A stretch of 64,000 bases of DNA from Streptacidiphilus jeojiense (GCF_000719095.1 NZ_JOEH01000004.1:1-64000), one strand, 5' to 3'; positions 27,197 to 37,478 are shown, counted from the first letter of the stretch. Notes: generated from the sequence alone by a model not told the origin. Translations and numbers: made by a program.

Positions 27197-28120
27197 TCAG
27201 CCGACCTGGGGCGCCACCTGATCGGCGATCAGCTCCAGCTGGTCCAGGTCGTGCAGGTCCAGGATCTGGAAGTAGAAACGGGTGCTGCCGGTCTCCGCGT
27301 ACCGGCCGATCCGGTCGGCCACCTCGGCCGGCGTCCCGGCCAGGCCGTTGGCCTTGAGCTCGTCCACCTCGCGGCCGATCGCGGCCGCGCGCCGGGCCAC
27401 CTCGGCGTCGTCCCGGCCGACGCAGGCCACCAGGGCGTTGGAGTACACCATGTCGTCCTCGGCGCGTCCGAGCTCCGCGCAGGCGGCGCGGACCCGGCCG
27501 ATCTGGGTGCGGGTGTCCTCGACCGAGACGAAGGGGAGGTTGAACTCGGTGGCGTAACGCGCCGCCAGGGCCGGCAGCCGGGTCGGTCCCATGCCGCCGA
27601 CCAGCACCGGAACCCGGTCCTGCACCGGCTTGGGCAGCGCCGGGGAGTCCTTCAGCTGGTAGTAGCTGCCGTCGTAGCTGAACGTGTCGCCGGGCTTGGT
27701 CTCCCACAGCCCGGTGACGATCGCCAGCTGCTCTTCGAAGCGGTCGATCCGCTTGGAGGGGAAGGGGATGCCGTAGGCGGTGTGCTCCTCCTCGTACCAG
27801 CCCGCGCCCAGGCCCAGCTCGATCCGGCCGCCGCTCATCGCGTCCACCTGGGCGACCTGGATGGCCAGCACCCCCGGCAGCCGGAAGGTGCCGGCGGTCA
27901 TCAGCGTGCCGAGCCGGATCCGCTCGGTCTCCCTGGCCAGGCCGGCCAGGGTGATCCAGGCGTCGGTGGGGCCGGGCAGGCCGTCCCCGTCGCCCATCAC
28001 GAGGTAGTGGTCGGAGCGGAAGAAGGCGTCGAAGCCCAACTGCTCGCTCGCCCGGGCGACCGCCAGCAGCGTGTCGTAGGAGGCCCCCTGCTGGGGCTCG
28101 GTGAAGATGCGCAGGTCCAT
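27197..28120 (-). CDS. LLM-class F420-dependent oxidoreductase
   Basis: 307 residues with the luciferase-like TIM barrel: N-terminal MDLRIFTEPQQG, FDAFFRSDHY, RIRLGTLMTAGTFRLPGVLAIQVAQVDAMSGGRIELGLGAGWYEEEHTAYG, and PVLVGGMGPTRLPALAARYA. The last two motifs mark the F420 subgroup common in actinomycetes. ATG 28120 was preferred to ATG 28129 because AGGATGG then sits at proper distance. The substrate is unknown. It is a single gene, convergent with the DUF779 gene. Confidence 0.9.
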   Translation of the reverse strand: MDLRIFTEPQQGASYDTLLAVARASEQLGFDAFFRSDHYLVMGDGDGLPGPTDAWITLAGLARETERIRLGTLMTAGTFRLPGVLAIQVAQVDAMSGGRIELGLGAGWYEEEHTAYGIPFPSKRIDRFEEQLAIVTGLWETKPGDTFSYDGSYYQLKDSPALPKPVQDRVPVLVGGMGPTRLPALAARYATEFNLPFVSVEDTRTQIGRVRAACAELGRAEDDMVYSNALVACVGRDDAEVARRAAAIGREVDELKANGLAGTPAEVADRIGRYAETGSTRFYFQILDLHDLDQLELIADQVAPQVG

Positions 28121-28360
28121 GGGGACCATCCTGCCCCAAGGGGCTGGTGGGACCAGTGGGACCGGTGCGACCGGTGTGGCGCCGCGGGCGTGGCGTCCCG
28201 CCGAGCGGCTCCGCCCGGGTGCGGCGGCGCGGTTTGACGCTGCGTCATCCGCTCCGGTGCGCCCGCATGCTGCTCGAAGGGATCACTCCGCTTCCGCCGG
28301 CCGAGCGGCCTTGACGGTTCCCATGCACCACCCGGTCCGGCCTGTCCTGCGTCCCGGTGA

Positions 28361-28391
28361 AGAGTGACCTGATTCACAACCTGATCACTCT
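28361..28391 (+). promoter_or_regulatory. Inverted repeat with internal direct repeat upstream of the GNAT gene
   Basis: AGAGTGA and TCACTCT form perfect arms 17 bp apart. Inside and across them CCTGAT(T)CAC is repeated with a 12-bp period. The site is AT-richer than its surroundings and ends 62 bp before the GNAT start. The rest of 28121-28452 shows only GC-rich sequence with a GGGACCGGTG-like repeat near 28150. Confidence 0.45.
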
Positions 28392-28452
28392 GTCGCCGGG
28401 GCCGGGTGGAGGCGCATTCTGTGGGGACCATGGCGGACCAGGGAGGCTGCGC

Positions 28453-29469
28453 GTGAGCGAGAAGCTCGGACAGACACGGATCGTGCGACTCGCCGAGGCG
28501 GACCCGAGCGACGCGGAGATCGCTGGCTGGCACCAGATACGGACCGAGACCGCGGAGGAGGCCGGCTCCGACGCCCCGGAGCGCGACGCCGCCGCCACCG
28601 CGGCGCTGCTCCGCGACCCGCGGCCGCTGGATCCGGTGGTGCGCTGGCTGGCCTGGGACGGGGACACCGCGGTCGGCCTGGCCTGGGTCCGGCTGCACCG
28701 GTCCGAGGGCAGGCGGCATGTCGCCAACTGCCGGATCGCGGTACTGGAGGACCGCTACGGCCAGGGCGTCGCCGAGGCGCTGCTCGACGAGGTGGTGGCG
28801 GTGGCCCTGGCGGACGGCCGGAGCAATCTGCTGACCAGCACCTCGGTCGGCTCCACCGGCGAGGAGTTCCTGGTCGGCGCCGGGTTCGGGCTGGGAGCGG
28901 ACTTCAGCCGGCTGCGGCTGCTGGTCGCCGACTGCGACCAGGAGGAGCTGCGCGCCACGGTGAAGTCCGCCAGCGAGGGCTACAGCCTGGTGCGCTGGCA
29001 GGGGGTGCCGCCGGGCGACCTGATCGGCCCGTTCGCCGCCACCCGCGAGGCGATGAACGACATGCCCGTCGACGAGCTGGAACTCGGCCGGATCAGTTGG
29101 GACGAGGACCGGGTCCGGGCCAACGCCAGGTCGGCGGCCCAACGCGGGCAGACGCTGCTCACCGTCGCCGCGCTGGGGCTGGACGAGCAGGGCGCCGAGG
29201 TGGTCGCCGGCTTCAGCGAGATCGTCCTGGAGGGCGGCGGAAGCGTCCGGGCCCGGCAGTCCGACACCGTGGTGCTCAGGGGGCACCGCGGCCGGGGCCT
29301 CGGCCTGTGGGTGAAGGCCGCCATGCTGGAGTGGCTCATCGGCGCCCATCCGGAGATCGAGGAGGTGCTGACGGCCTGCCTGGTCAGCAATGTCCACATG
29401 ATCGCCATCAATGAGCAGATCGGCTTCCTGCCGATCCGGGGCGAGCGGTACTACCAGCTGGCGCTGTAG
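28453..29469 (+). CDS. Tandem GNAT-family N-acetyltransferase
   Basis: 338 residues with two GNAT folds. The first (about 1-165) is degenerate at its acetyl-CoA loop (LEDRYGQGVAEALLDEVV). The second (about 180-338) keeps a canonical pyrophosphate loop RGHRGRGLGLWVKAAML and the final strand NVHMIAINEQIGF. This two-domain layout resembles mycothiol synthase and related actinomycete acetyltransferases, but the sequence is not close enough to name. GTG start with GGGAGG upstream. The acceptor is unknown. Confidence 0.88.
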   Translation: MSEKLGQTRIVRLAEADPSDAEIAGWHQIRTETAEEAGSDAPERDAAATAALLRDPRPLDPVVRWLAWDGDTAVGLAWVRLHRSEGRRHVANCRIAVLEDRYGQGVAEALLDEVVAVALADGRSNLLTSTSVGSTGEEFLVGAGFGLGADFSRLRLLVADCDQEELRATVKSASEGYSLVRWQGVPPGDLIGPFAATREAMNDMPVDELELGRISWDEDRVRANARSAAQRGQTLLTVAALGLDEQGAEVVAGFSEIVLEGGGSVRARQSDTVVLRGHRGRGLGLWVKAAMLEWLIGAHPEIEEVLTACLVSNVHMIAINEQIGFLPIRGERYYQLAL

Positions 29470-29567
29470 CGAACGACGGGCGACACGGCGGGTGCGGAGC
29501 GGTCCGTCCGGCTAGGGTGAACAGGGCACCACCGCCACCACCGCATCGATCGCAGGAGGTATCCGGC

Positions 29568-29993
29568 GTGGCAACCACACGTGTCGCAACGACTGCTTGG
29601 GAAGGCTCGCTGCTGGAGGGCAAGGGAGTCGTCTCCCTGGACACCTCCGGGGTCGGCGAGTTCCCGGTGACCTGGGCCTCCCGGGCCGAGACCGCCAACG
29701 GGAAGACCAGTCCGGAGGAGCTGATCGCCGCGGCCCACTCCAGCTGCTTCTCGATGGCGCTGTCGCACGGCCTCACCGGCGCCGGCACCCCGCCGACCCG
29801 GCTGGAGACCTCGGCCGAGGTGACCTTCCAGCCGGGCACCGGGATCACCGGCATCCATCTGACCGTCAAGGGCACCGTGCCCGGCCTGGACGAGGCCGAC
29901 TTCGTCAAGGCGGCCGAGGACGCCAAGGCCAACTGCCCGGTGAGCCAGGCCCTTTCGGGTACCACGATCACGCTGACGGCCGGTCTGGCCTGA
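29568..29993 (+). CDS. OsmC/Ohr-family peroxiredoxin
   Basis: 141 residues, the standard size. It has the two redox cysteines: AAAHSSCFSMALS (about residue 61) and ANCPVSQAL (about 125), plus the fold hallmark SPEELIAAAHSSCF. It reduces organic or fatty-acid hydroperoxides in the cytosol. The GTG start is preceded by AGGAGG. A single-gene unit closed by a strong hairpin. Confidence 0.95.
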   Translation: MATTRVATTAWEGSLLEGKGVVSLDTSGVGEFPVTWASRAETANGKTSPEELIAAAHSSCFSMALSHGLTGAGTPPTRLETSAEVTFQPGTGITGIHLTVKGTVPGLDEADFVKAAEDAKANCPVSQALSGTTITLTAGLA

Positions 29994-30015
29994 TCCGCCG
30001 ATCCGCCGTGCCAAC

Positions 30016-30050
30016 CCGGTGCCCCCGACCGCTCCGGTCGGGGGCACCGG
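30016..30050 (+). terminator. Intrinsic hairpin after osmC-like gene
   Basis: CCGGTGCCCCCGACC and its exact inverted copy flank the 5-base loop GCTCC (15-bp stem), 23 bp after the stop. Confidence 0.9.
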
Positions 30051-30201
30051 CGCGTCCGGGCCGTTTCGCGCCGTCCCGCCACCACCCGCGCTGTCCCCGC
30101 AGGAGTGAATCGTTCCGGGAATGGTGGCCGGGGCGATCCCTCCCATTTATGATCACAACCGTGCGTAGCGGCTGATCTAGAGCATCGGGAACGGGAGAGC
30201 T

Positions 30202-32130
30202 GTGCCAGGCCCGAGCGGCGGCGGCAACGAGACGGGCGGCACCGCGGGGGGAGCCGGCGGAGCGGACGGCAACGGGACGGGCACTGGGACGGGCAACGGT
30301 ACGGGCACTGGGACGGAGGCGGAGGCCGTGGATCTCGCCGAGGCGCTGCACGCCAGCGAGACTCGCTTCCGTGCCGCGTTCACCGACGCCGGCATCGGCA
30401 TGGCCCTGGTCGATCCCCACGACCGCATCATCGAGGCCAATCCGGCCCTCGCCGAGATGCTGGGCCGCTCCGTCCCCGACCTGATCCGGCTGCACATCCA
30501 CGAACTGCTGGACGTCGAGGAGGAGGCCCGCCGGGTCTACCTGGAGCTGCTCCGCGGCGACCGGGACCGGATCCGGCTGGAGAAGCGGCTCAAGCACCGC
30601 AGCGGCCACGCCGTGTGGACCAATGTCACCATCTCGCTGATCCGCGACGCCGACGGCCGCCCGCAGTACACCCTGGCCATGGTGGAGGACGTCTCCGAGG
30701 CCCGGCGGCTCGGCGACCGGCTGCACTACCAGGCCGTGCACGACCCGCTGACCATGCTGCCGAACCGTTCGCTCTTCTTCGACCGACTGGCCGGCGCCTT
30801 CGCCGAGGCCGACCAGCGGATCGGCCTGTGCTACCTCGACCTGGACGGCTTCGCCGCCATCAACGACACCCTGGGCCACCACGTCGGCGACGACCTGCTG
30901 GTCGCCGTGGCCGAGCGGCTGGAGCAGCGGTTCGCCGCCCGAGGCCATCTGGTGGCCCGGATGGGCGGCGACGAGTTCGCGGTCCTGGTGCCGCGCAGCG
31001 CCGGGCCCGAGGAGCTGACCGCGCTGGCGGCCGAGGTGGTGGCGCTGCTCTCGGCCCCCTACGACCTGGCCGGGCAGCGGGTGGTGGCCACCGCCAGCGT
31101 GGGCGTGGTCGAGCGGCCGGTTCCCGGCACCACCCCGACCGACCTGGTCCGGGACGCGGACGCCACCCTGAGCTGGGCCAAGAGCGACGGCAGGGCCCGC
31201 TGGGCCTTCTACGACCCGGAGCGGATCGCCAGCCAGACCACCCGTCAGCTGCTGGCGACGACCATGCTCCCGGCGCTGGAGCGCGGCGAGTTCGTGGTGG
31301 AGTACCAGCCGCTGGTCTCGCTCCGCGGCGGGCCCGACGACCGGGCGCCCGACGACGACAGGCCCGACGACGGGGCGCCGGTCGGCCCGGAGGACGCGGC
31401 CCTGTGCGGGGTCGAGGCGCTGGTGCGCTGGCAGCACCCGGAGTTCGGCAAGCTCTCCCCGGACCGCTTCATCGGTATCGCCGAGGAGACCGGCGCCATC
31501 GTCCCGCTGGGGCGCTGGGTGCTGGAGACGGCCTGCACCGAGGGCCGGGCCTGGCTGGAGCGGTTCCCGGAGAGCGAACTGTTCGTCAGCGTCAATCTGG
31601 CGGCCCGGCAGTTCTGGGACTCCGACGTGGTCGCCGATGTCGCCGAGATCCTGGGCAGCACCCGGTTCCCGGCCAGGCTGCTGCAGCTGGAGCTCACCGA
31701 GAGCGCCGTGATGGGTCCGGCCGGCCGGCCGCTGGAGGCACTGCACGCGCTGGCCGCGATGGGGGTGCGGATCGCCATCGACGACTTCGGCACCGGGTAC
31801 TCCAACCTCGCCTACCTCAGTCGGCTGCCGGTGCACGTGCTCAAGCTGGACGGCAGCTTCCTGGAGGGCTTCCAGGAGGGTGCCGAGGCCGTCGCCGCGG
31901 TCGCCGGACCGGGCCGCTACGCCCGCAGGCAGGCGGCGGACGAGCAGATCGTGCTGGCCCTGGTGCAGCTGGCGCACGCGCTGGGGCTGACGGTCACCGC
32001 GGAGGGCGTGGAGAGCGCGCTGCAGGCGGACCGGCTGCGGGCGGCCGGCTGCGACACCGCGCAGGGCTGGCACTTCGGACGGGCGATGCCGGCCGCGGCG
32101 ATCGTGGAGCTGCTGACCCCGCGTCAGTGA
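30202..32130 (+). CDS. PAS-GGDEF-EAL cyclic-di-GMP turnover protein
   Basis: 642 residues. After a Gly/Thr-rich N-terminus (1-40) comes a PAS domain (about 50-165: FRAAFTDAGIGMALVDPHDRIIEANPALAEMLG). The GGDEF domain has intact RMGGDEFAVLV (255-259), and the EAL domain has VEALVRW (405-407), a metal-binding IDDFGTGYSNLAYL and ENE-like AEGVES. Both catalytic signatures are present, so it could make and degrade c-di-GMP. There is no membrane segment, so it is cytosolic. Two small insertions are noticeable: DDRAPDDDRPDDGAP before the EAL motif, and EGAEAVAAVAGPGRYAR late in EAL. GTG start with GGGAGAG upstream. Confidence 0.95.
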   Translation: MPGPSGGGNETGGTAGGAGGADGNGTGTGTGNGTGTGTEAEAVDLAEALHASETRFRAAFTDAGIGMALVDPHDRIIEANPALAEMLGRSVPDLIRLHIHELLDVEEEARRVYLELLRGDRDRIRLEKRLKHRSGHAVWTNVTISLIRDADGRPQYTLAMVEDVSEARRLGDRLHYQAVHDPLTMLPNRSLFFDRLAGAFAEADQRIGLCYLDLDGFAAINDTLGHHVGDDLLVAVAERLEQRFAARGHLVARMGGDEFAVLVPRSAGPEELTALAAEVVALLSAPYDLAGQRVVATASVGVVERPVPGTTPTDLVRDADATLSWAKSDGRARWAFYDPERIASQTTRQLLATTMLPALERGEFVVEYQPLVSLRGGPDDRAPDDDRPDDGAPVGPEDAALCGVEALVRWQHPEFGKLSPDRFIGIAEETGAIVPLGRWVLETACTEGRAWLERFPESELFVSVNLAARQFWDSDVVADVAEILGSTRFPARLLQLELTESAVMGPAGRPLEALHALAAMGVRIAIDDFGTGYSNLAYLSRLPVHVLKLDGSFLEGFQEGAEAVAAVAGPGRYARRQAADEQIVLALVQLAHALGLTVTAEGVESALQADRLRAAGCDTAQGWHFGRAMPAAAIVELLTPRQ

Positions 32131-32165
32131 CCGCTTCAGTGAGGCTGCTGCAGTGACCGCTTCAG
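32125..32165. repeat. Direct repeat spanning two convergent stop codons
   Basis: CAGTGACCGCTTCAG occurs at 32125-32139 and 32151-32165. The first copy carries the TGA of the GGDEF-EAL gene, and the second carries the stop of the convergent response regulator gene. Confidence 0.85.
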
Positions 32166-32830
32166 GGCTGCGGCAGCAGTCCGAGGCGCATGGCCGCGGT
32201 CACCGCCGCGGTCCGGTCGTCCACGTCCAGCTTGGTGAAGACCCTGATCAGATGGGTCTTCACGGTGGCCTCGCCGATGAACAGCTCGCGTCCGATGTCG
32301 GCGTTGGTGCGTCCCCGGGCGACCAGGGCCAGTACCTGGGTCTCCCGTGCCGTCAGCAGCACCGCGGGGGCGGGGGCCGGGGCCGGCGTGCGCACCCGGT
32401 TGAGCAGGCTGGCCGCCGCGGCCGGGGCCAGCACCGTCTCGCCGCGCGCGGCCGCCCGTACCGCGTCGGCGAGCTCGCGCCGCGGGGTGTCCTTCAGCAG
32501 GTAGCCGGTGGCCCCGGCCTCCACCGCCCGCAGGATGTCGGCGTCGGTGTCGTAGGTGGTCAGGATCAGCACCCTGACCTCGGGCAGTTCGCGGCTCAGC
32601 CGGGCGGTGGCGGTGGCGCCGTCGGTGCCCGGCATCCGCAGGTCCATCAGGACCACGTCCGGCCGCAGCTCGGCGGCCAGGGCGCAGGCCTCGTCTCCGT
32701 CGGCGGCCTCGCCGACCACCTCCAGGTCGTCCTCGGCGGCCAGCATGCCGCTGAGCCCGGCCCGTACCACCGGGTGGTCGTCGGCCAGCAGCAGCCTGAT
32801 CCGCGCCGATCGGGCCTGGTTCGCGCTCAC
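32162..32830 (-). CDS. LuxR/NarL-family response regulator of the ABC-efflux operon
   Basis: 222 residues. The receiver domain contains LLLADDHPVVRAGL and phospho-acceptor Asp63 in VLMDLRMPG, with Lys in YLLKDTPRREL. An Ala/Pro linker follows, then a LuxR helix-turn-helix LTARETQVLALVARGRTNADIGRELFIGEATVKTHLIRVFTKL. The GTG start overlaps the kinase stop (GTGA, 4 bp). It is the last gene of a four-gene operon with an ABC-2 exporter. Its likely target is the inverted repeat at 35820-35850. Confidence 0.94.
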   Translation of the reverse strand: MSANQARSARIRLLLADDHPVVRAGLSGMLAAEDDLEVVGEAADGDEACALAAELRPDVVLMDLRMPGTDGATATARLSRELPEVRVLILTTYDTDADILRAVEAGATGYLLKDTPRRELADAVRAAARGETVLAPAAAASLLNRVRTPAPAPAPAVLLTARETQVLALVARGRTNADIGRELFIGEATVKTHLIRVFTKLDVDDRTAAVTAAMRLGLLPQP

Positions 32831-34013
32831 GGGACCTCCACTCGGACCGTGGTGCCCTGCCCGGGGGCACTCGTGATCTCCAGTGTGCCGTGCACCTGCT
32901 CCACCCGCGCCCGCATTCCGCGCAACCCGTACGAGCCCTCCGGCGCGTCGGCGACCGGCTTGAAGCCGCGGCCGTCGTCCACCACCTCCAGCAGCACGCC
33001 GACCGGGCGGTAGGTCAGCCGGACGTCGGCACTGCCGGCGGCGGCGTGCTTGCGAACGTTGGACAGCGCCTCCTGCGCGGCCCGCAGCAGCACCACCTGG
33101 ACGTCGGCGGGCAGCTCGCGCGGCGTGCCGAGGACCCTGGCCGCGACCGGCAGCCCCAGCTCGTCGCCGGTGCGGGCGCAGACCCGCTCCAGCGCCAGGT
33201 CCAGCGGCATGCCCTGGAGCGGGGCCGGGGCCAGCGCGGCGACCAGGGCACGGGCCTCGGCGAGGTTGTCCCGGGCGGTGGCCTCGGCCAGGGCCAACCG
33301 CTGCCGGGTGGCGGCCGGGTCCTTCTCCACAGTGGCGTCGGCGGCCTGAATGAGCATCAGCAGGCTGGTGAAGCCCTGGGCCAGGGTGTCGTGGATCTCG
33401 TGCGACAGCCGCTGCCGCTCGGCCAGCACCCCGGCGGTGCGGTGCGCGTCGTCGAGGTCGGCGCGGACCGTCTCCAGCTCCCTGATCAGCGCCCCCCGGC
33501 GTTCCGCCTCCCGCATCATGATCTGGGTGAAGGTCCCCAGCAGCAGGGTGATCAGCAGTGCCAGCACCACATTGACCAGTGCCGTGGCGACATCGTGCTG
33601 GTGCCTGCTCACCAGGACCGAGCCCACGGCCAGTACCGCCACCACCGGGTAGCGGATCCGGCGGTCCCGCAGGCAGCCGAGCAGCTGCGGGAACACGGCG
33701 TAGAGGATGGTCAGGCCGTTGGCCTCGAGATAGCCCAGGGCGAGCGTGGCGGGAAAGGCGACCGCCAGGTAGGCGATGCCCTGGCCCCGGTCCTGCTTCA
33801 GCGCCGGGACCAGGAAGACCAGGTAGGCCAGGGCGACCACGCCGAGGAGCGCGTAGGGGATCCAGGATGTTCCGTCGCCGTAGAAGTTCAGGGCCATCAC
33901 GGCGATCAGGAAGGCGAAGGCGGCGTGCCACATCAGGAACACCCGGCCGGCCCAGCTGTCGTCGACGGCGGTGGCCGCCGGGTTCCCCGTCCGCTCGGTG
34001 TCCTCGGTACCGC

Positions 34014-34017
<4 letters not shown>
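32827..34017 (-). CDS. Sensor histidine kinase of the ABC-efflux operon (LiaS/DesK-like)
   Basis: 396 residues. Five to six closely packed membrane helices (about 25-165) have almost no outer loop, so it is an intramembrane-sensing type. The HisKA_3 box is RLSHEIHDTLAQGFTSLLMLIQ and the HATPase lobe has RAAQEALSNVRKHAAA, DDGRGF and SYGLRGMRARV. The ATG at 34017 overlaps the permease stop by 4 bp and is preceded by AAGGA. Kinases of this kind next to ABC exporters commonly sense the drug or envelope stress the exporter relieves. Confidence 0.93.
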
Positions 34018-34870
<853 letters not shown>

Positions 34871-34871
<1 letters not shown>

Positions 34872-35779
34872 CAGCGGTCTCCCTCGGGGCGGGCCGATTC
34901 CTCGGTCTCGATCATGCGTAGGTAGATGGACTCCAGACTGGGCCGACTGACCGTCAACTCCGGTACCTCGCCGCCGAACCTGGCCGCGAGGTCGAGCACG
35001 GTGCGGGTGGGGTCGGCGCTCTCCAGCCGCTGCGGGCCGTTCTGATCGCGCCAGCCGACCACTGCCTTGGCGTGCCGACGGCCGCCGAGCCCGGCGGGGG
35101 AGTCCACGTCCACCAGCCGGCCCCGGTTGATCACCCCCACCCGGTCCGCCAACTGCTCGGCCTCCTCGAGGTAGTGGGTGGTCAGCAGGATGGTGGTGCC
35201 GCCGGCGCGCAGGTCCTGGACCAGGTCCCAGAACTGCCGGCGCACCTCCGGGTCGAATCCGGTGGTGGGCTCGTCCAGGAAGAGCAGGTCGGGGGCGCCG
35301 AGGATGCCCAGGCCGACGTCCAGCCGGCGGCGCTGGCCGCCGGACAGCGTTCCGGTGCGGCTGCGGCGCTTGGCGGTGAGCCCGACGGCCTCCAGCACCT
35401 CGTCCACCGGCCGCGGGGCCCGGTAGTAGCCGGCGAAGTTGCGCAGCACCTCCTCGACCGTCAGCAGGTCGAAGCCGGCCGCCTCCTGCAGCACGATCCC
35501 GATCCGCTGCCGCCAGGCGGCGTCGGCCCGGCCCGGATCGGTGCCCAGGACGGTCAGCTCGCCGCCTTCGTCGCGCTCGCGGAAGCCCTCGAAGATCTCG
35601 GTGGCGGTGGTCTTGCCGGCGCCGTTCGGGCCCAGCAGGGCGAAGATCTCGCCCACCCGGACGTCCAGGTCGACGCCGTCGAGGGCGACCACGCTGCGGT
35701 GGCCGCCGTCCCGGCGGGTCCGGCCGTCCCGGTAGGTCTTGCGGAGCCCTCGGGCTCTGATCGCGGTGTCTGTCGGCAT
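34871..35779 (-). CDS. ABC transporter ATP-binding protein (DrrA-like)
   Basis: 302 residues. Walker A LLGPNGAGKTTATEI (about 48-56), signature LSGGQRRRLDVGLGI, Walker B LLFLDEPTTGFDPEVRR, and H-loop LLTTHYLEEAEQ. The C-terminal domain after about residue 225 is the regulatory tail of the DrrA/CcmA group. GGGAG precedes the ATG. It is the first gene of the operon ATPase-permease-kinase-regulator. The promoter region contains three GGTGGA-type half-sites. Confidence 0.94.
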
Positions 35780-35819
35780 GCCCCCAGACTCCCGCCGGCG
35801 ACGGGTCCGGCATGAGCGG

Positions 35820-35855
35820 CGAACGGTGGAGTGCGGCCGTCCACCGTTCGGTGGA
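35820..35855 (-). promoter_or_regulatory. Overlapping inverted repeats in the ABC-efflux operon promoter
   Basis: CGAACGGTGGA (35820-35830) is matched exactly by its inverse TCCACCGTTCG (35840-35850). That second arm forms another hairpin with GGTGGA at 35850-35855. Three alternating half-sites 40 bp before the ATPase start suggest cooperative binding by the response regulator at 32162. Confidence 0.6.
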
Positions 35856-35954
35856 CGGCGGGTCCACGGCCCGGTGGCGGCGGGGTGGTGCTCGGCGGCG
35901 GCCCGGCGGGTCCCGGTGGTGGCTCCGGCGGGCCGGCCGTGGTTGGCTGCTGGG

Positions 35955-37451
35955 GTGCGCCCTCCACTGACCCCCGCTTCACCGACCCCCCGTTCCGACG
36001 GCACCGCGGCCGTCATCGGCAGCGGCCCCAACGGCCTGGCCGCGGCCGTGGTGCTGGCCCGGGCCGGGCTCCAGGTCACGGTGTACGAGGCGGCCGGGCA
36101 GTTCGGCGGTGGGCTGCGCACCGTCCCGCTGTTCGAGCCCGACACCGTCCACGACATCTGCGCGGCCGGACACCCGATGGCCGCCGCCTCGCCCTTCTTC
36201 CAGGCCTTCGACCTGCCCGCGCACGGGGTCCGGCTGCTCACCCCGGAGCTCTCCTACGCCCATCCGCTCGCCGCCGGCCGGGCCGCCCTGGCCTGGCGCG
36301 ACCTGGCCGCCACCGCCGCGGGTCTGGGAGCGGACGGCCCGGCCTGGACCCGGCTGATGGCGCCGCTGATGGAGCACAGCCGGGAGCTGGTCGGTCTGAT
36401 GCTGTCCGATCTGCGCCGCCCGCCCGCCGATCCGGCGCTCGCCCTGCTGCTGGCGCCCCGGATGCTGCGCCACGGCACCGTGCTGGCGCATCGTCAGTTC
36501 CGCGGAGAGGAGGCCGGCGCGCTGCTCTCCGGGGTGGCCGCGCACGCCTTCGGTCGGCTGCCCAGTCCGACCGGCGGGGCCATCGCGCTGCTGCTGGGCC
36601 ATCTCGCCCACACCAGCGGCTGGCCGGTCCCCGAGGGCGGCAGCGCCGCCATCGCCCGGGCCCTGGCCGACGACCTGGGCGCGCACGGCGGGAAGATCCA
36701 CACCGGGGTGCGGATCGACGACCTGCGCGAGGTGCGGCCGGCCGGCATCGTCCTGGCCGACCTCGGCCCCCGGGAGTTCCTGCGGGTCGCCGGCCCGGCG
36801 CTGCCCCCGCGCTACGCCGCCGCGCTGTCCGCCTTCCGCTACGGCCCGGCCGCCGCCAAGACCGACTTCCTACTGTCCGAACGCGTCCCGTGGACCCACC
36901 CCGACCTGGCCCGGGCCGGGACGGTGCACATCGGCGGCACCCGGGCCGAGGTCTTCGCCCAGGAGACCCGCAACGCCCGCGGACTGGCCTCGGAGCGCCC
37001 GTTCGTGCTGGTGATGGACCCGGTCGCAGCCGATCCCGGCCGGGGCCGCCCGGGCAGGTACCCGCTGTGGGCCTACGCCCATGTGCCGCACGGCAGCCCG
37101 GCCGACGCGAGCGCGGAGATCATCGCCAGGATCGAGGAGCACGCCCCGGGCTTCCGCGACACCATCACCGCGCAACGCTCGCTCAACGCCCAGCAGTTGG
37201 AGGCATACAACCCCAACTACGCGGGCGGGGACATCAGCGCCGGTGCGGTGACGCTGCGTCAGAGCTTCCTGCGGCCGGTCGCCCGGTGGGATCCCTACCG
37301 GACCCCGCTCCCGGGCGTCTACCTCTGCTCCGCCGCCACTCCGCCGGGACCGGGCGTGCACGGCATGTCCGGCTACCTCGCCGCCCGTTCGGCGCTGCGC
37401 CGGGAGCTGGGCATCCGCATCCCCAGACTCCCGGTACCGCACGCTGGTTGA
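35955..37451 (+). CDS. FAD-dependent oxidoreductase, phytoene-dehydrogenase-like
   Basis: 498 residues. N-terminal dinucleotide fold AAVIGSGPNGLAAAVVLARAGLQVTVYEAAGQFGGGLRT (about 16-55), then DICAAGHPMAAASPFF, the CrtI-like helical domain, and the FAD-closing C-terminal segment GVYLCSAATPPGPGVHGMSGYLAARSAL. It belongs to the NAD(P)/FAD-dependent CrtI/PDH1-like branch, whose actinomycete members are mostly uncharacterised. No carotenoid gene adjoins it. The GTG at 35955 was chosen for the position of the Rossmann motif; the start is uncertain. Divergent from the ABC operon. Confidence 0.85.
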   Translation: MRPPLTPASPTPRSDGTAAVIGSGPNGLAAAVVLARAGLQVTVYEAAGQFGGGLRTVPLFEPDTVHDICAAGHPMAAASPFFQAFDLPAHGVRLLTPELSYAHPLAAGRAALAWRDLAATAAGLGADGPAWTRLMAPLMEHSRELVGLMLSDLRRPPADPALALLLAPRMLRHGTVLAHRQFRGEEAGALLSGVAAHAFGRLPSPTGGAIALLLGHLAHTSGWPVPEGGSAAIARALADDLGAHGGKIHTGVRIDDLREVRPAGIVLADLGPREFLRVAGPALPPRYAAALSAFRYGPAAAKTDFLLSERVPWTHPDLARAGTVHIGGTRAEVFAQETRNARGLASERPFVLVMDPVAADPGRGRPGRYPLWAYAHVPHGSPADASAEIIARIEEHAPGFRDTITAQRSLNAQQLEAYNPNYAGGDISAGAVTLRQSFLRPVARWDPYRTPLPGVYLCSAATPPGPGVHGMSGYLAARSALRRELGIRIPRLPVPHAG

Positions 37452-37467
37452 CCGGGCGTCAGCCCGG
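37452..37467 (+). terminator. Short hairpin between convergent genes
   Basis: CCGGGC-GTCA-GCCCGG lies immediately after the stop of the CrtI-like gene. It is only a 6-bp stem, so the terminator call is tentative. Confidence 0.4.
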
Positions 37468-37478
37468 CCGGGCGGGTG

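Noticed and set aside
28130..28357. Small gene in the gap before the GNAT gene
   Set aside because: Short frames there have no ribosome site, poor codon use and no recognisable product.
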